A DNA stretch of 47,193 nucleotides from Candidatus Omnitrophota bacterium (GTDB lineage Bacteria; Omnitrophota; Gorgyraeia; Zapsychrales; Fredricksoniimonadaceae), in contig CAIOTT010000065.1 of assembly GCA_903861305.1 (NCBI GenBank), positions 1 through 47,193 of the forward strand, in the 5' to 3' direction. How positions within the stretch are numbered: position 1 is the first letter of the stretch; every line of letters starts with the position of its first letter. The notes under the pieces were generated by a model. It searched no databases and was not told the origin of the DNA. It saw only the letters and a list, made by a program, of their open reading frames with translations. Positions 15,307-24,000 of this stretch are shown here, one piece after another. A program made the translations under genes and the position numbers.

Positions 15307-15987
15307 ATGCAGAATGAAGCGTTGACACAATTACCGGGCCTGGATTGCGGGTCATGCGGGCAAAGGTCATGCCAGCAGTTCGCGGAAGTGATCGCGAAGG
15401 ATCCCAAGGAGATCGAGAAGTGCATCCATCTGGATGCCAGGGCTGTTGAGGCCAGGACCGCGGAGCGTCAGGCCGTATGCGGCAGCTGCGCGACCGAGAA
15501 GCCTTTGGGATCCAAGCTCAATTGGAAGGATTCTTTGGGCCGTGAGTTTGATTTCATCCTCGACACCTTTCCGAACGAAGCCGGGCCGCGGGAAACGATC
15601 ATCCCGCATAATCCTGCGCGGACGAAAGAATTGGAACTGAAACCGGGCGACATCATCATCGGCAGGCCGTTGGGGATGTCCTGCGGGTGCCCGATCACGC
15701 ATTGCGGGGTGGTGGTGAGCGCGGATTATGTCAACGGGGTCGTTGTCTGGTGTGTCACCGGGCCGCTGAACCCGCGTTCCAAGGCGCACAAGGATGTCGG
15801 ATATTATTCCGCCGAAGCGTATGACGGGATCGTGCGGGCGACAAATAAGGAGCTGAAGATCGGCATGCGTTACTGGTTCCTCCCGCACCGCTGCATGCTC
15901 CAGTGGCGCCACAGCGGGTTGATCAATTTTATCAACAAAAGAAAAGATTTTACGCAGATCCGCATTGAAGGGTTGTTCATAGGTTGA
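15307..15987 (+). CDS. Fe-S protein with an N-terminal PF04060-type cluster domain
   Basis: 226 aa. The N-terminal motif C14-x2-C17-x4-C22-x16-C39 is the [4Fe-4S] pattern of the FeS domain of RnfB and corrinoid Fe-S proteins. A second pair C58-x2-C61 and a cluster C126-x-C128-x4-C133 (SCGCPITHC) follow in a C-terminal domain I do not recognise. It ends the four-gene operon after NifS, with GGGG upstream of its ATG. It could be the client or scaffold of the module, or a redox carrier for it. Confidence 0.8.
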   Translation: MQNEALTQLPGLDCGSCGQRSCQQFAEVIAKDPKEIEKCIHLDARAVEARTAERQAVCGSCATEKPLGSKLNWKDSLGREFDFILDTFPNEAGPRETIIPHNPARTKELELKPGDIIIGRPLGMSCGCPITHCGVVVSADYVNGVVVWCVTGPLNPRSKAHKDVGYYSAEAYDGIVRATNKELKIGMRYWFLPHRCMLQWRHSGLINFINKRKDFTQIRIEGLFIG

Positions 15988-15997
15988 AAAAATAATC

Positions 15998-16030
15998 TTG
16001 ACAAATGCGTTTCATGTGGTATATTTCTAC
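15998..16030 (+). promoter_or_regulatory. Sigma70-type promoter with GTA-N6-TAC palindrome, permease operon
   Basis: TTGACA 15998-16003, a 16-bp spacer and TATATT 16020-16025. The -10 sits in GGTA-TATTTC-TACC (16018-16031), which shares its core TATATTTCTA with the first Rrf2 promoter. It begins ten bases after the stop of the Fe-S gene and drives the leader RNA of the permease/sulfhydrylase operon. Confidence 0.72.
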
Positions 16031-16144
16031 CATCTCTACTGAGATAGTCGTGATTATAAGTCCTCAAGGACAGTGATCACAGCAACGATCTCAGGCGGGT
16101 TTTAAGGGTATAGTCCACGCAGGCTGACCAGACATCTGGAGGCC
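16031..16144 (+). promoter_or_regulatory. Structured leader RNA (leader 2), candidate riboswitch
   Basis: Stem CTGAGAT 16039-16045 / ATCTCAG 16088-16094 encloses GTGAT 16050-16054 / ATCAC 16076-16080 and a GTCC-TCAA-GGAC hairpin (16060-16071). After a joining region comes GGC-TGA-CCAG-ACAT-CTGG-A-G-GCC (16122-16144), nearly identical to a hairpin before the porin gene. Its 3' strand overlaps the following terminator, so folding of one prevents the other. Both leaders precede transporter operons with sulfur genes. I find no match with SAM-I, TPP, T-box, lysine or cobalamin consensus elements. Confidence 0.62.
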
Positions 16145-16190
16145 CAGGATATTTCCGGTACGACCGGAATGTTCTGGGCCTTTTTCTTTT
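16141..16190 (+). terminator. Conditional intrinsic terminator of leader 2
   Basis: GGCCCAG 16141-16147 pairs with CTGGGCC 16174-16180, an inner ATTCCGG/CCGGAAT extends the stem, and TTTTTCTTTT follows. It lies just before the ATG of the permease gene and overlaps the preceding conserved hairpin. Confidence 0.85.
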
Positions 16191-16217
16191 AATAACACCA
16201 AGTGAAAGGAAGAACGT

Positions 16218-17660
16218 ATGAGCCGTCAAACAACAGGATCAAATGAAGTGAATCGAGGGGGCCAATCTTACGGCCTGAAGTCCGCGACCTTGAGCCCGCT
16301 GGAAACACTGGGCCAGTCGATCGCCAACATCGCGCCAACCGCAACGCCGACCGTGGTCATTCCGCTCGTCTACGCTGTGTCCGGCGGGGCCACCTGGCTG
16401 GCCTACCTGATCGCGACGGTCAGCATTTTGCTGGTTGCTTCCAGCATCAATCAGTTCGCGCGCCGTTCCGCGTCGCCGGGGTCGTTCTACTCTTATATCA
16501 TTACCGGCCTGGGGCCGATCTGGGGGGCTGTCACAGGCTGGGCGCTGCTCATTGCCTACATTGGCTGCGCATCCGCGGTCACGTCAGGCTTCTCCAATTA
16601 TTCCAATGTGTTCCTGAAGAACGTTTTCGGTTTTCAGGTCCCCGCGGTCATCCTGATCGGCGTGAGCGTATTGGCCGCCTGGTATGTGGCCTATAAGGAT
16701 ATCAAGTTGTCGGCCCGCTTGTCACTGGCGCTTGAATTCGCATCCGTGTCGCTCATCCTTCTGCTGGTGGGCGTGACACTATATCGCCACGGTTTCAACC
16801 TGGACTGGGATCAGCTGACATTGAAGGGAACAAGCATCGACGCGCTGCGCGGCGGCCTCGTTCTCGCTATATTCAGTTTTGTCGGTTTCGAAAGTGCGGC
16901 GACCCTCGGTTCCGAGGCAAAAAGCCCGTTGCACAGCATTCCCAGGGCGATCGTCCGCAGTGCGCTGATCGTGGGTGCCTTGTTCGTGGTCTCATCGTAT
17001 GCCCAGGTGGTTGGTTTTCAGGGCAACGCCGAAACGCTGGATAAAAGTACGGCACCGCTCAATGTCCTTGCTGACCGTGCCGGACTTTCGGCCATCGGCC
17101 TTTTCATTGACATCGGTGCTGTCATCAGTTTCTTCGCCTGCGTCCTGGCGAGCATCAATGCCGGCGCGCGCGTCCTTTTCCTGATGGGCCGTCATGGTAT
17201 TTTCCATGCTTCCGCCGGTGACGCGCATCACAAGAATGAAACCCCGCATGTTGCGGTCACGATCTCGTCGGTCCTGGCGTTCATTCCGGCCGCGATCCTC
17301 TCGGTCCGTGGCGTCGGTGATTTCGATATCTACGGTTGGGTGGGCACCATCGCCACACTGGGATTCATTGTGACGTACATCATCATCTCGATCGCGGCGC
17401 CGGTCTATCTCAAGCGCCGTAATGAGCTGAAGCTTGAGCACATCGTGACATCGGGTGTGGCTGTCCTGGCGCTGGGCCTGGCGATCCTCGGGAATATTTA
17501 TCCCGTGCCGCCGGCACCGTACAACCTGCTGCCGTACATCTTCCTGGGCTTGTGGCTCGCTGGTGTGGCCTGGATCGCGTACCTGCATAAGGTCAGTCCG
17601 CATGTTGTTGAGGATATCCGTCAGGATGCCCTCGCCATCGATGCGCGGTTCAACGGTTAA
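16218..17660 (+). CDS. APC-family amino-acid permease
   Basis: 480 aa with about 12 hydrophobic segments. The first segment carries ETLGQSIANIAPTATP and VSGGATWLAYLIAT, and GFESAATLGSEAKSPLHSIPRAI is the typical helix 6-loop signature of APC permeases. GGAAG precedes the ATG. It is the first gene after leader 2 and the probable partner of the aminotransferase downstream. An amino acid or amino-sulfonate substrate is plausible, but specificity cannot be read from the sequence. Confidence 0.9.
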   Translation: MSRQTTGSNEVNRGGQSYGLKSATLSPLETLGQSIANIAPTATPTVVIPLVYAVSGGATWLAYLIATVSILLVASSINQFARRSASPGSFYSYIITGLGPIWGAVTGWALLIAYIGCASAVTSGFSNYSNVFLKNVFGFQVPAVILIGVSVLAAWYVAYKDIKLSARLSLALEFASVSLILLLVGVTLYRHGFNLDWDQLTLKGTSIDALRGGLVLAIFSFVGFESAATLGSEAKSPLHSIPRAIVRSALIVGALFVVSSYAQVVGFQGNAETLDKSTAPLNVLADRAGLSAIGLFIDIGAVISFFACVLASINAGARVLFLMGRHGIFHASAGDAHHKNETPHVAVTISSVLAFIPAAILSVRGVGDFDIYGWVGTIATLGFIVTYIIISIAAPVYLKRRNELKLEHIVTSGVAVLALGLAILGNIYPVPPAPYNLLPYIFLGLWLAGVAWIAYLHKVSPHVVEDIRQDALAIDARFNG

Positions 17661-17688
17661 ACACAACAGGAGTAACTGAAGCATTAGA

Positions 17689-17741
17689 GCGGGGACATGT
17701 TCCAAATTCGCCTTTTGAATTTGGTACGTGTCCCCGGATCT
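17689..17741. repeat. REP-like palindromic element, copy 2
   Basis: Palindrome starting AGCGGGGACATGTTCC and ending GGTACGTGTCCCCGGATCT, between the permease and aminotransferase genes. Its sequence supplies an in-frame ATG (17697) that should not be taken as the gene start. Confidence 0.9.
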
Positions 17742-17753
17742 AGAAAGGATAAT

Positions 17754-19130
17754 ATGGCTCGCGGATCAGCAAATGGAAAACCGGCGCTGGTTCAGAGTGA
17801 TCTCCGTCACCTGATCCATCCCCAGCATCACCCCAGCGAACACCAGGACCCGCAGGTATGGGTTTCAGGCAAGGGCATTACCCTGAAGAATATCGAGGGG
17901 AAGTCGTATATCGACGGATTGAGCGGGATGTGGAATGTGTATGTGGGGCATGGCCGTCCTGAGCTTGTGAAAGCCGCGGCCGCCCAGCTCAAGACACTCG
18001 CGTTCGCCACAGCCTATGCCGGTTCAACGAACCTGCAGGCCATTGAGCTGGCGAAGGCGCTGAAAAAACTGGTTTATCCGAATATTGAAGCTTTCTATTT
18101 TACGTTGGGAGGGTCAGATGCGACGGACACATCCATCCGCACAGCCCGGTTTTACTGGGGGGCCCAGGGCCGTCCCACAAAGCAGAAGATCATCGCCCGC
18201 AAATTGAGTTACCACGGGTCTACGGTCGGGGCCGCGTCGGCCACCGGCGTGGACGAGTTTTCCCAGGGCTTTGGGCCACGATTGCCGGGATTTTTGCACA
18301 TTGAATCGCCGAACCCTTACCGTTTCACCACAACCCGGAAAGATGTATCGCCGGGTGTTGCGGCAGCGGACTTGCTCGAGAAGATCATCCTGCGCGAAGG
18401 GCCTGAGACGGTGGCCGCGTTCATCGCGGAGCCGGTGCAGGGCGGCGGCGGCGGGGTGCTGGTGCCTCCGGCGGATTATTTTCCGCGTATCCGCGAGATC
18501 TGCGACCGCTATGACGTATTGTTGATCAGCGACGAGGTCATCACCGGTTTCGGCCGTACAGGGCGCTGGTTCGCGCTTGAGCACTGGGGTGTCCAGCCGG
18601 ATATCGTGCAATTCGCCAAAGGTATCACCAGCGGGTATTTTCCTTTGGGAGGTATCGGGGTTTCAAAAGCAATAAAGAAGGTGCTGGATTCTGTAGAGTC
18701 CGGGAAACGCTGGTGGCATGGGTATACGGCGTCCGGTCATCCTGTCGGCGCTGCCGTGGCGCTGGCAAATTTGCGCATCATCCAGAAGGAAGGCCTTGTT
18801 AAAAGGTCGGCGCGCCTGGGATCACGGCTTCTCAAAGGTTTGGCGCCTCTGAAAAAGCACCCGCATGTCGGGGAGGTCCGCGGCCTAGGGCTTCTTGTCG
18901 GCGTAGAGCTTGTTGCCAACAAGGCTACCAAAGAGCGTTTTCCGTCTGAACAGAACATCGGCAAACGCCTGCGCCAGGAACTCCTGGCACGCGGGCTGTG
19001 CACGCGCGTCCTGGATGAAGTGATCTGCCTCGCGCCGCCCTTGGTGGTCAGCGAGAAAGAGGTTGATCGTATCGTGCGCATTGTCACAGAAGTTATCACG
19101 GCCGTCGTCGGCCCTAAAAAAGGAGAATAA
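17754..19130 (+). CDS. Class III PLP aminotransferase (omega-aminotransferase)
   Basis: 458 aa from ATG 17754, preceded by AGAAAGGA; an upstream in-frame ATG lies in a REP element. K289 in FAKGITSGYFPLGG is the PLP lysine, ISDEVITGFGRTG carries the Asp that binds the pyridine nitrogen, and LSGMWNVYVGHGRPEL is the N-terminal substrate region of omega-amino acid:pyruvate transaminases. Taurine- and beta-alanine-pyruvate aminotransferases belong here. With a permease upstream and sulfur genes around it, taurine is one candidate substrate. No sulfoacetaldehyde-degrading gene is present in the window, so this stays open. Confidence 0.88.
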   Translation: MARGSANGKPALVQSDLRHLIHPQHHPSEHQDPQVWVSGKGITLKNIEGKSYIDGLSGMWNVYVGHGRPELVKAAAAQLKTLAFATAYAGSTNLQAIELAKALKKLVYPNIEAFYFTLGGSDATDTSIRTARFYWGAQGRPTKQKIIARKLSYHGSTVGAASATGVDEFSQGFGPRLPGFLHIESPNPYRFTTTRKDVSPGVAAADLLEKIILREGPETVAAFIAEPVQGGGGGVLVPPADYFPRIREICDRYDVLLISDEVITGFGRTGRWFALEHWGVQPDIVQFAKGITSGYFPLGGIGVSKAIKKVLDSVESGKRWWHGYTASGHPVGAAVALANLRIIQKEGLVKRSARLGSRLLKGLAPLKKHPHVGEVRGLGLLVGVELVANKATKERFPSEQNIGKRLRQELLARGLCTRVLDEVICLAPPLVVSEKEVDRIVRIVTEVITAVVGPKKGE

Positions 19131-19131
19131 C

Positions 19132-19707
19132 ATGGCGCGCATTCCGCTGGTCCGTTATGAGGACGCATCGCCTGAGATCCAGGCTGAATATAAAAAGGTG
19201 GTCGAGAAGCACGGGGACGTGTCGAACATGAAGGCGACACTCCTGCATTCACCGGCAGCATTGCATGCCGTCCTGGAGTGGTACACCCTTTACGACAAGG
19301 TCAAGCCGGTCCTGGGCAACCGCCGCACGATCCTGTTCTGCGACGCCATTTCCCGCGAGAACGCCTGCACGCTGTGCGCGACGTTCATGAACCGCGCGAT
19401 CGTCAAGGGCGGTGAGAAACCCGGTGAGCAGAAACTTGATGAGCAGGACCAGGCGGTGATCGCCTTCGGCAAACAGCTGGCGGCCAACCCCAACCGTGTT
19501 ACCGACACGCTCTTCAAGCGATTGCAGGCGTTCCTGACGCCGGCGCAGATCGTTGATCTGACCGTGTTCGGCGCCATGATGATCGTCAACAACGTGTTCA
19601 ACAGCGCCTTGCAGGTGGACCTGGATGCGTCGCTCGACGCGTACCAGATCCAGCCGGAAGTCGCGTTCGCCGGGTCATCGCACTACACAAGCAAGGAGGC
19701 AATATGA
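19132..19707 (+). CDS. AhpD/carboxymuconolactone-decarboxylase-like protein
   Basis: 191 aa from ATG 19132, with AGGAG upstream. The motif E76-x2-C79-x2-C82 (ENACTLCATFMNR) is the AhpD-type redox centre, except that the usual His three residues after the second Cys is absent. Members act as peroxidases or thiol-disulfide redox proteins. The gene starts directly after the aminotransferase stop and overlaps the sulfhydrylase gene by four bases, so all three are translated together. It may protect or recycle a thiol intermediate. Confidence 0.82.
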   Translation: MARIPLVRYEDASPEIQAEYKKVVEKHGDVSNMKATLLHSPAALHAVLEWYTLYDKVKPVLGNRRTILFCDAISRENACTLCATFMNRAIVKGGEKPGEQKLDEQDQAVIAFGKQLAANPNRVTDTLFKRLQAFLTPAQIVDLTVFGAMMIVNNVFNSALQVDLDASLDAYQIQPEVAFAGSSHYTSKEAI

Positions 19708-21017
19708 GCGAAAGAAAACTTCATTTTGACACATTGCAAGTCCACGCGGGCCAGGTGCCTGATCCCGCGACCGGCGCGCGGGCCGTGCCGATCTACCAGA
19801 CCACCTCGTTCGTGTTCAAGAATTTCGAGCAGGCGCGCCTGATCAGTTCCGTCGAGGAATTCGGCTTTGATTACAGCCGCATCACCAACCCCACGTGCGA
19901 AGTCCTGGAAAACCGCATCGCCGCGCTGGAAGGCGGTTCGGGGGCTTTGGCGCTCGCCTCGGGTTCGGCGGCCACGGCCTATTCGATCCTCAACATCACG
20001 CACACGGGGGATGAGATCGTTGCTGCGAAAACACTGTATGGCGGCAGTTTTAACCTGTTCGTGAACACGTTCCCCAAGCACGGCATCAAGACAAAATTGG
20101 TCGATCCGGGCGATCCCGAGAATTTCCGCAAGGCGATCAATGACCGCACGCGCGCCATTTTCATTGAAACGATCGGCAATCCTGACATTAACGTGATCGA
20201 TTTCGAGAAAGTGGCCCGCATCGCGGCTGAGAACGGCATCCCGCTGATCGTCGACAACACCTTCGGCACACCGTACCTTTTCCGGCCGTTCGACTACGGC
20301 GCCAACATCATCGTTCATTCGGCGACCAAGTATATCGGCGGCCACGGGACAAGTATCGGCGGGTTGATCGTGGATGGCGGGAATTTTGACTGGTCCAGGA
20401 GCGGCAAGTTCCCGGATTTCACGACACCTGATCCGGCGTACAGCGGGTTTGTCCACTGGGACCGCTGGGGGAATTATCCCGGCATTGGCAATATCGCCTA
20501 CATTATCAAGGTGCGCCTGCATTACCTGCGTGATTTCGGCGCGTGCATGAGCCCGTTCAACGCGTTCCTTTTTCTCCAGGGGATCGAGACGCTGTCGTTC
20601 CGGCTTGAGCGCCAGGTGGCGAGCGCCCAGCGCATCGCGGAATATCTGGCATCGCATCCCGAGGTCGAATGGGTCAATTATCCGGGGCTGAAAACAAGCC
20701 CGTATCACGCCCTGGCGAAGAAGTACCTTCCCAAGGGGCCGGGCGCGATCCTGGCCTTCGGGGTCAAAGGCGGTTTTGAGCGCGCGAAGAAATTCATCGA
20801 AAGCATGAAGATCTTTTCGTTCCTCGCCAACGTGGGAGATTCCAAGTCGCTGGTGGTGCATCCGGCGACGGTCACGCACGGGCAGCTGACCGAGGCCGAA
20901 CAGCGTCTCGCCGGTGTCAAACCCGAGCAGATCCGCTTCTCGATCGGCACGGAAAATATTGACGATCTGCTCTGGGATATCGGCCAGGCATTTGAAAGAT
21001 CAACAATAAAAAAATAA
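19704..21017 (+). CDS. metY: O-acetylhomoserine sulfhydrylase (MetY type)
   Basis: 437 aa. The start LHFDTLQVHAGQVPDPATGARAVPIYQTTSFVF is typical of O-acetylhomoserine aminocarboxypropyltransferases, as is the length above 420 aa, longer than cystathionine synthases. FDYSRITNPTCEVLENRIAALEGG precedes the PLP region; K209 in HSATKYIGGHG is the PLP lysine and IVDNTFGTPYL holds the ring-binding Asp. The enzyme uses sulfide and O-acetylhomoserine to form homocysteine. This gives the locus a direct sink for sulfur freed by upstream enzymes. AGGAGG precedes the ATG. Confidence 0.92.
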   Translation: MSERKLHFDTLQVHAGQVPDPATGARAVPIYQTTSFVFKNFEQARLISSVEEFGFDYSRITNPTCEVLENRIAALEGGSGALALASGSAATAYSILNITHTGDEIVAAKTLYGGSFNLFVNTFPKHGIKTKLVDPGDPENFRKAINDRTRAIFIETIGNPDINVIDFEKVARIAAENGIPLIVDNTFGTPYLFRPFDYGANIIVHSATKYIGGHGTSIGGLIVDGGNFDWSRSGKFPDFTTPDPAYSGFVHWDRWGNYPGIGNIAYIIKVRLHYLRDFGACMSPFNAFLFLQGIETLSFRLERQVASAQRIAEYLASHPEVEWVNYPGLKTSPYHALAKKYLPKGPGAILAFGVKGGFERAKKFIESMKIFSFLANVGDSKSLVVHPATVTHGQLTEAEQRLAGVKPEQIRFSIGTENIDDLLWDIGQAFERSTIKK

Positions 21018-21033
21018 TAGGAAGATCAATAAA

Positions 21034-21086
21034 GCGGGGACATGTGCCAAATTCGTCGTTTGAATTTGGTGCGTGTCCCCGGATCT
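21034..21086. repeat. REP-like palindromic element, copy 3
   Basis: AGCGGGGACATGTGCC...GGTGCGTGTCCCCGGATCT. The arm change (TGCC/GGTG against TACC/GGTA in copy 1) is compensated on both sides, so the palindrome is maintained. It occupies almost the entire gap between metY and the first giant gene. Confidence 0.9.
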
Positions 21087-21095
21087 TATTTAATT

Positions 21096-24000
21096 ATGAA
21101 GCAACAGATAAAGAAAACACCCATGTTCAAAGCGGTCGCGGTCGCGCTCGTTACAGTCTTGTTGAGCACGATCCCCGTACAGGCCGGTTATGCCCAGGTC
21201 GCGGCGCCGTCCCTGACGCCGGGTGCTTTGTTGTATCCGACGGGGGCGTTCAACCCCGCGCAGATGGTGGGATTGAGGATCGACACCCGTGACCCGTTCC
21301 ACTTCTATTTTGTGATGGACAAGGGCGATGCAGCCTTGTCCGACGCGCAGAAGCAGGAAGAATACCGCCGGATCATCAAGCACTTTCTCGTGTCGTTGAC
21401 GGTCGCCAACAAGGACATGTGGGTCAACCTTTCGCCCTATGAGTCCAATCGGACGATCGGTGCCAATTTTGGGTTGACCACCACGGGGCAGGACCTTCTG
21501 GCGCAGGATTATATCCTCAAGCAGTTCACCGCCTCGCTCATGTATCCCGAAGAGGACACCGGGCGTGACTTCTGGAAGAAAGTTTATGACCAGGTCTATG
21601 AAAAATTCGGGACGACGGATGTTCCGGTAGATACCTTCAACAAGGTCTGGGTCCGGGCGGACCAGGCGGAGATCTATCAAAAGGACGGGTCGGCGTTCCT
21701 TGTCAAAAGCCACCTGAAGGTCATGCTTGAAAAGGATTTCCTGGCCGAGGACCATGCCCGTGCGGCGGATGTCGGTGTCACCGCAGAGGAAGCCAATGAC
21801 GGGAAGTCCGGTGCCGTGACTGCGGATGCGGTCCGCGCGATCATCGTCCCTCTTATCGAAAAAGAGGTCAATGAAGGCAGGAACTTTATCCAGCTGCGGC
21901 AGATCTACAACGCCATGATCCTGGCGACATGGTACAAGAAAGCCCTCAGGCAAAGCCTGCTGAGCCAGGTCTACGCGGACAAGAACAAGGTTGCTGGTGT
22001 CGAGGTTGATGATCCAAAAGCCGGAGAAAAGGTTTACGCGAAGTACCTGGAGGCGTTCAAGGCCGGCGTATTCAACTACATTAAGGAAGAGCAAGACCCT
22101 CAGACGCACGTAACACAGCCGCGGAAATATTTCTCGGGGGGTGCGGTGGGGGTTGAGGAGGATATTCTGGCTGACGCATCCCAGGAAGCAGCGGCTGGTT
22201 TTTTGAACAGGACCGGGCACGATATTGTTGATACCGCTCTGAAAAACCCAGACTTTTCACAGAAGCAAAGCGGCACGCCCAATGTCGATGGAATGATCCG
22301 CCACGCGCTGGCGAACGCGGACGTAACGCTGGGGCAGGGGAAGGTTTTCTTTTATGTCCCGCAGGGGGCGCCGGCGGATAATGTTTTCGTGCGTTACGCC
22401 GCGCAACATCCGTCGGAAGGTGCGGTGTTCGCAAGCCTGGACAAGCTGCAGCAAGCCCTGACGCGCGACACGGCCATTGTGTTCGTCCCGTTCGCGAGAA
22501 CGGATGAATTCCAGCCGTTGATCGAAGCCGCCGCCGTAAAGAACCCCAAAACATTCCTGGCGTTCACCACGGCGCGTGCGGCAGTGCCGGCGCCCGCCGC
22601 TATTCCCTTGCCGGACATTGTTGACCGTCCCGCCGCATTCAAGGCGTATCTTTCAAATCTGCGGCTATCACCGCTGGATGACATCAGGAAGGTTGAACTT
22701 GGGGTGGCTTTCCTTGAGACGCAGTGGCTGGCCGGCAACGATGCCGAGCGCCGTCAGTATAAAGGCGTGAGCTCGTCTTCCGGCGTGTCCGGTATGGCCG
22801 ATGTGATCAAGTTTTTGTTCAAGAAGAATAAGGGTATCGTTAACCCGAACATTGTTTTGATCCGTTCAGCGTACGGCGGAACTGATGCGAACCTGGACTA
22901 CTACAAGAGTTACGGCCTTGATGTCCGCTATGTGACCGATCCTGACAACGAGCTGGAGGATACGCTGGATGAGAATACGATCGGCGTGATCTTCGAGTCG
23001 CCGAATAATCCGCCTTTGAGGGTCTGGGATATTGAAAAGATCGTGACAACGGTCAAGGCCCATGCGCCGCGCGCGCTGAGCATCTTTGACGGGGCATTCG
23101 GGACGCCCGCGGGCCAGCAGCCGCTCAAGTTCGGGGTGGATATTGTCGTGCAGGTCGTGACAAAGATGCTGGGTACCGGCAACTCCTTCGGTACTATCGC
23201 GGTCGCCAAAAAAGAGATCGCGGACCAGCTGGAGTATGTCCGCAGTGCGACGATACATCAGGATGACGCCCGGCGGATCTTTGAATTCGGCCTCCCGACG
23301 TTCTTTGAACGTTACAAGGTCGCGCAGGAGAACGCGCGTTATCTTGCGGCGTGGTTAAAAGAACAGAAGGATGTGGTCACATTGCTCAGTTATCCGGGGG
23401 ATCCCGATCATCCGCAATTCCGGATAACACAGCGACAGTCCGAGGGAGAGAATTACGGGAATATGATCTATTTTGACATGCCCACCCTGGAGTCGGCCGG
23501 GTTGTTCGGCGAGATCCTCGCGTTCCTGAGGACACCCAGGCATTCGGTCAGCCTCGGTGAAGTGAGGACGCAGGTGCAGCTGCCCCTGAAAGGCGCGGCG
23601 TCGACAATGCCCGAGGAAGCCAAGAAGAAGCTTCCTGAAATGGGGATGACCCTCGCCGGGGTCCGCGTCTCTGTCGGGTGCGAGGACCCTGATGACATTA
23701 TTCGGGATTTCAAGGCCGCGTTCGATATCGTGCGCCGTTTCAAGGGCAGGGAAAATGAATGCCCCCTGGCGGAGCTGCGTGAGATCCTGATGCACCCGAC
23801 GGTCCAGCCTGACGGTAAAAAGGTCGAGCACGTGGTGCGGCTGTATCCGGTTGTCCGTCAGGATGAGCAGACAGGAGCGCTCATCGTTGAGCCGCGGGTT
23901 GAGCGGGCTATCGCGGAACTGGAACGCAGGGCGCGCGCGTGGCCATTGAGGTTCATGGCCAGGCTCGGGTTTCGCAAAGGCAAACAGAAATTGGATGACA

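Noticed and set aside
16031-16190. SAM-I riboswitch or T-box, suggested by the metY gene in the operon
   Set aside because: No GAGGGA/GGCAACC pattern of SAM-I and no TGGNACC or Stem I features of a T-box are visible.
17697-17753. N-terminal extension of the aminotransferase (MFQIRLLNLVRVPGS...)
   Set aside because: The extension is encoded by a REP-like element. ATG 17754 has a ribosome-binding site and gives the expected length.
17754-21017. Complete taurine degradation pathway
   Set aside because: Only a taurine-type aminotransferase is possible. No sulfoacetaldehyde acetyltransferase, reductase or isethionate lyase is in the window, so the substrate stays open.
21042-21095. N-terminal extension of the first giant protein
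   Set aside because: Also REP-derived, and it would place 18 residues before the signal peptide.
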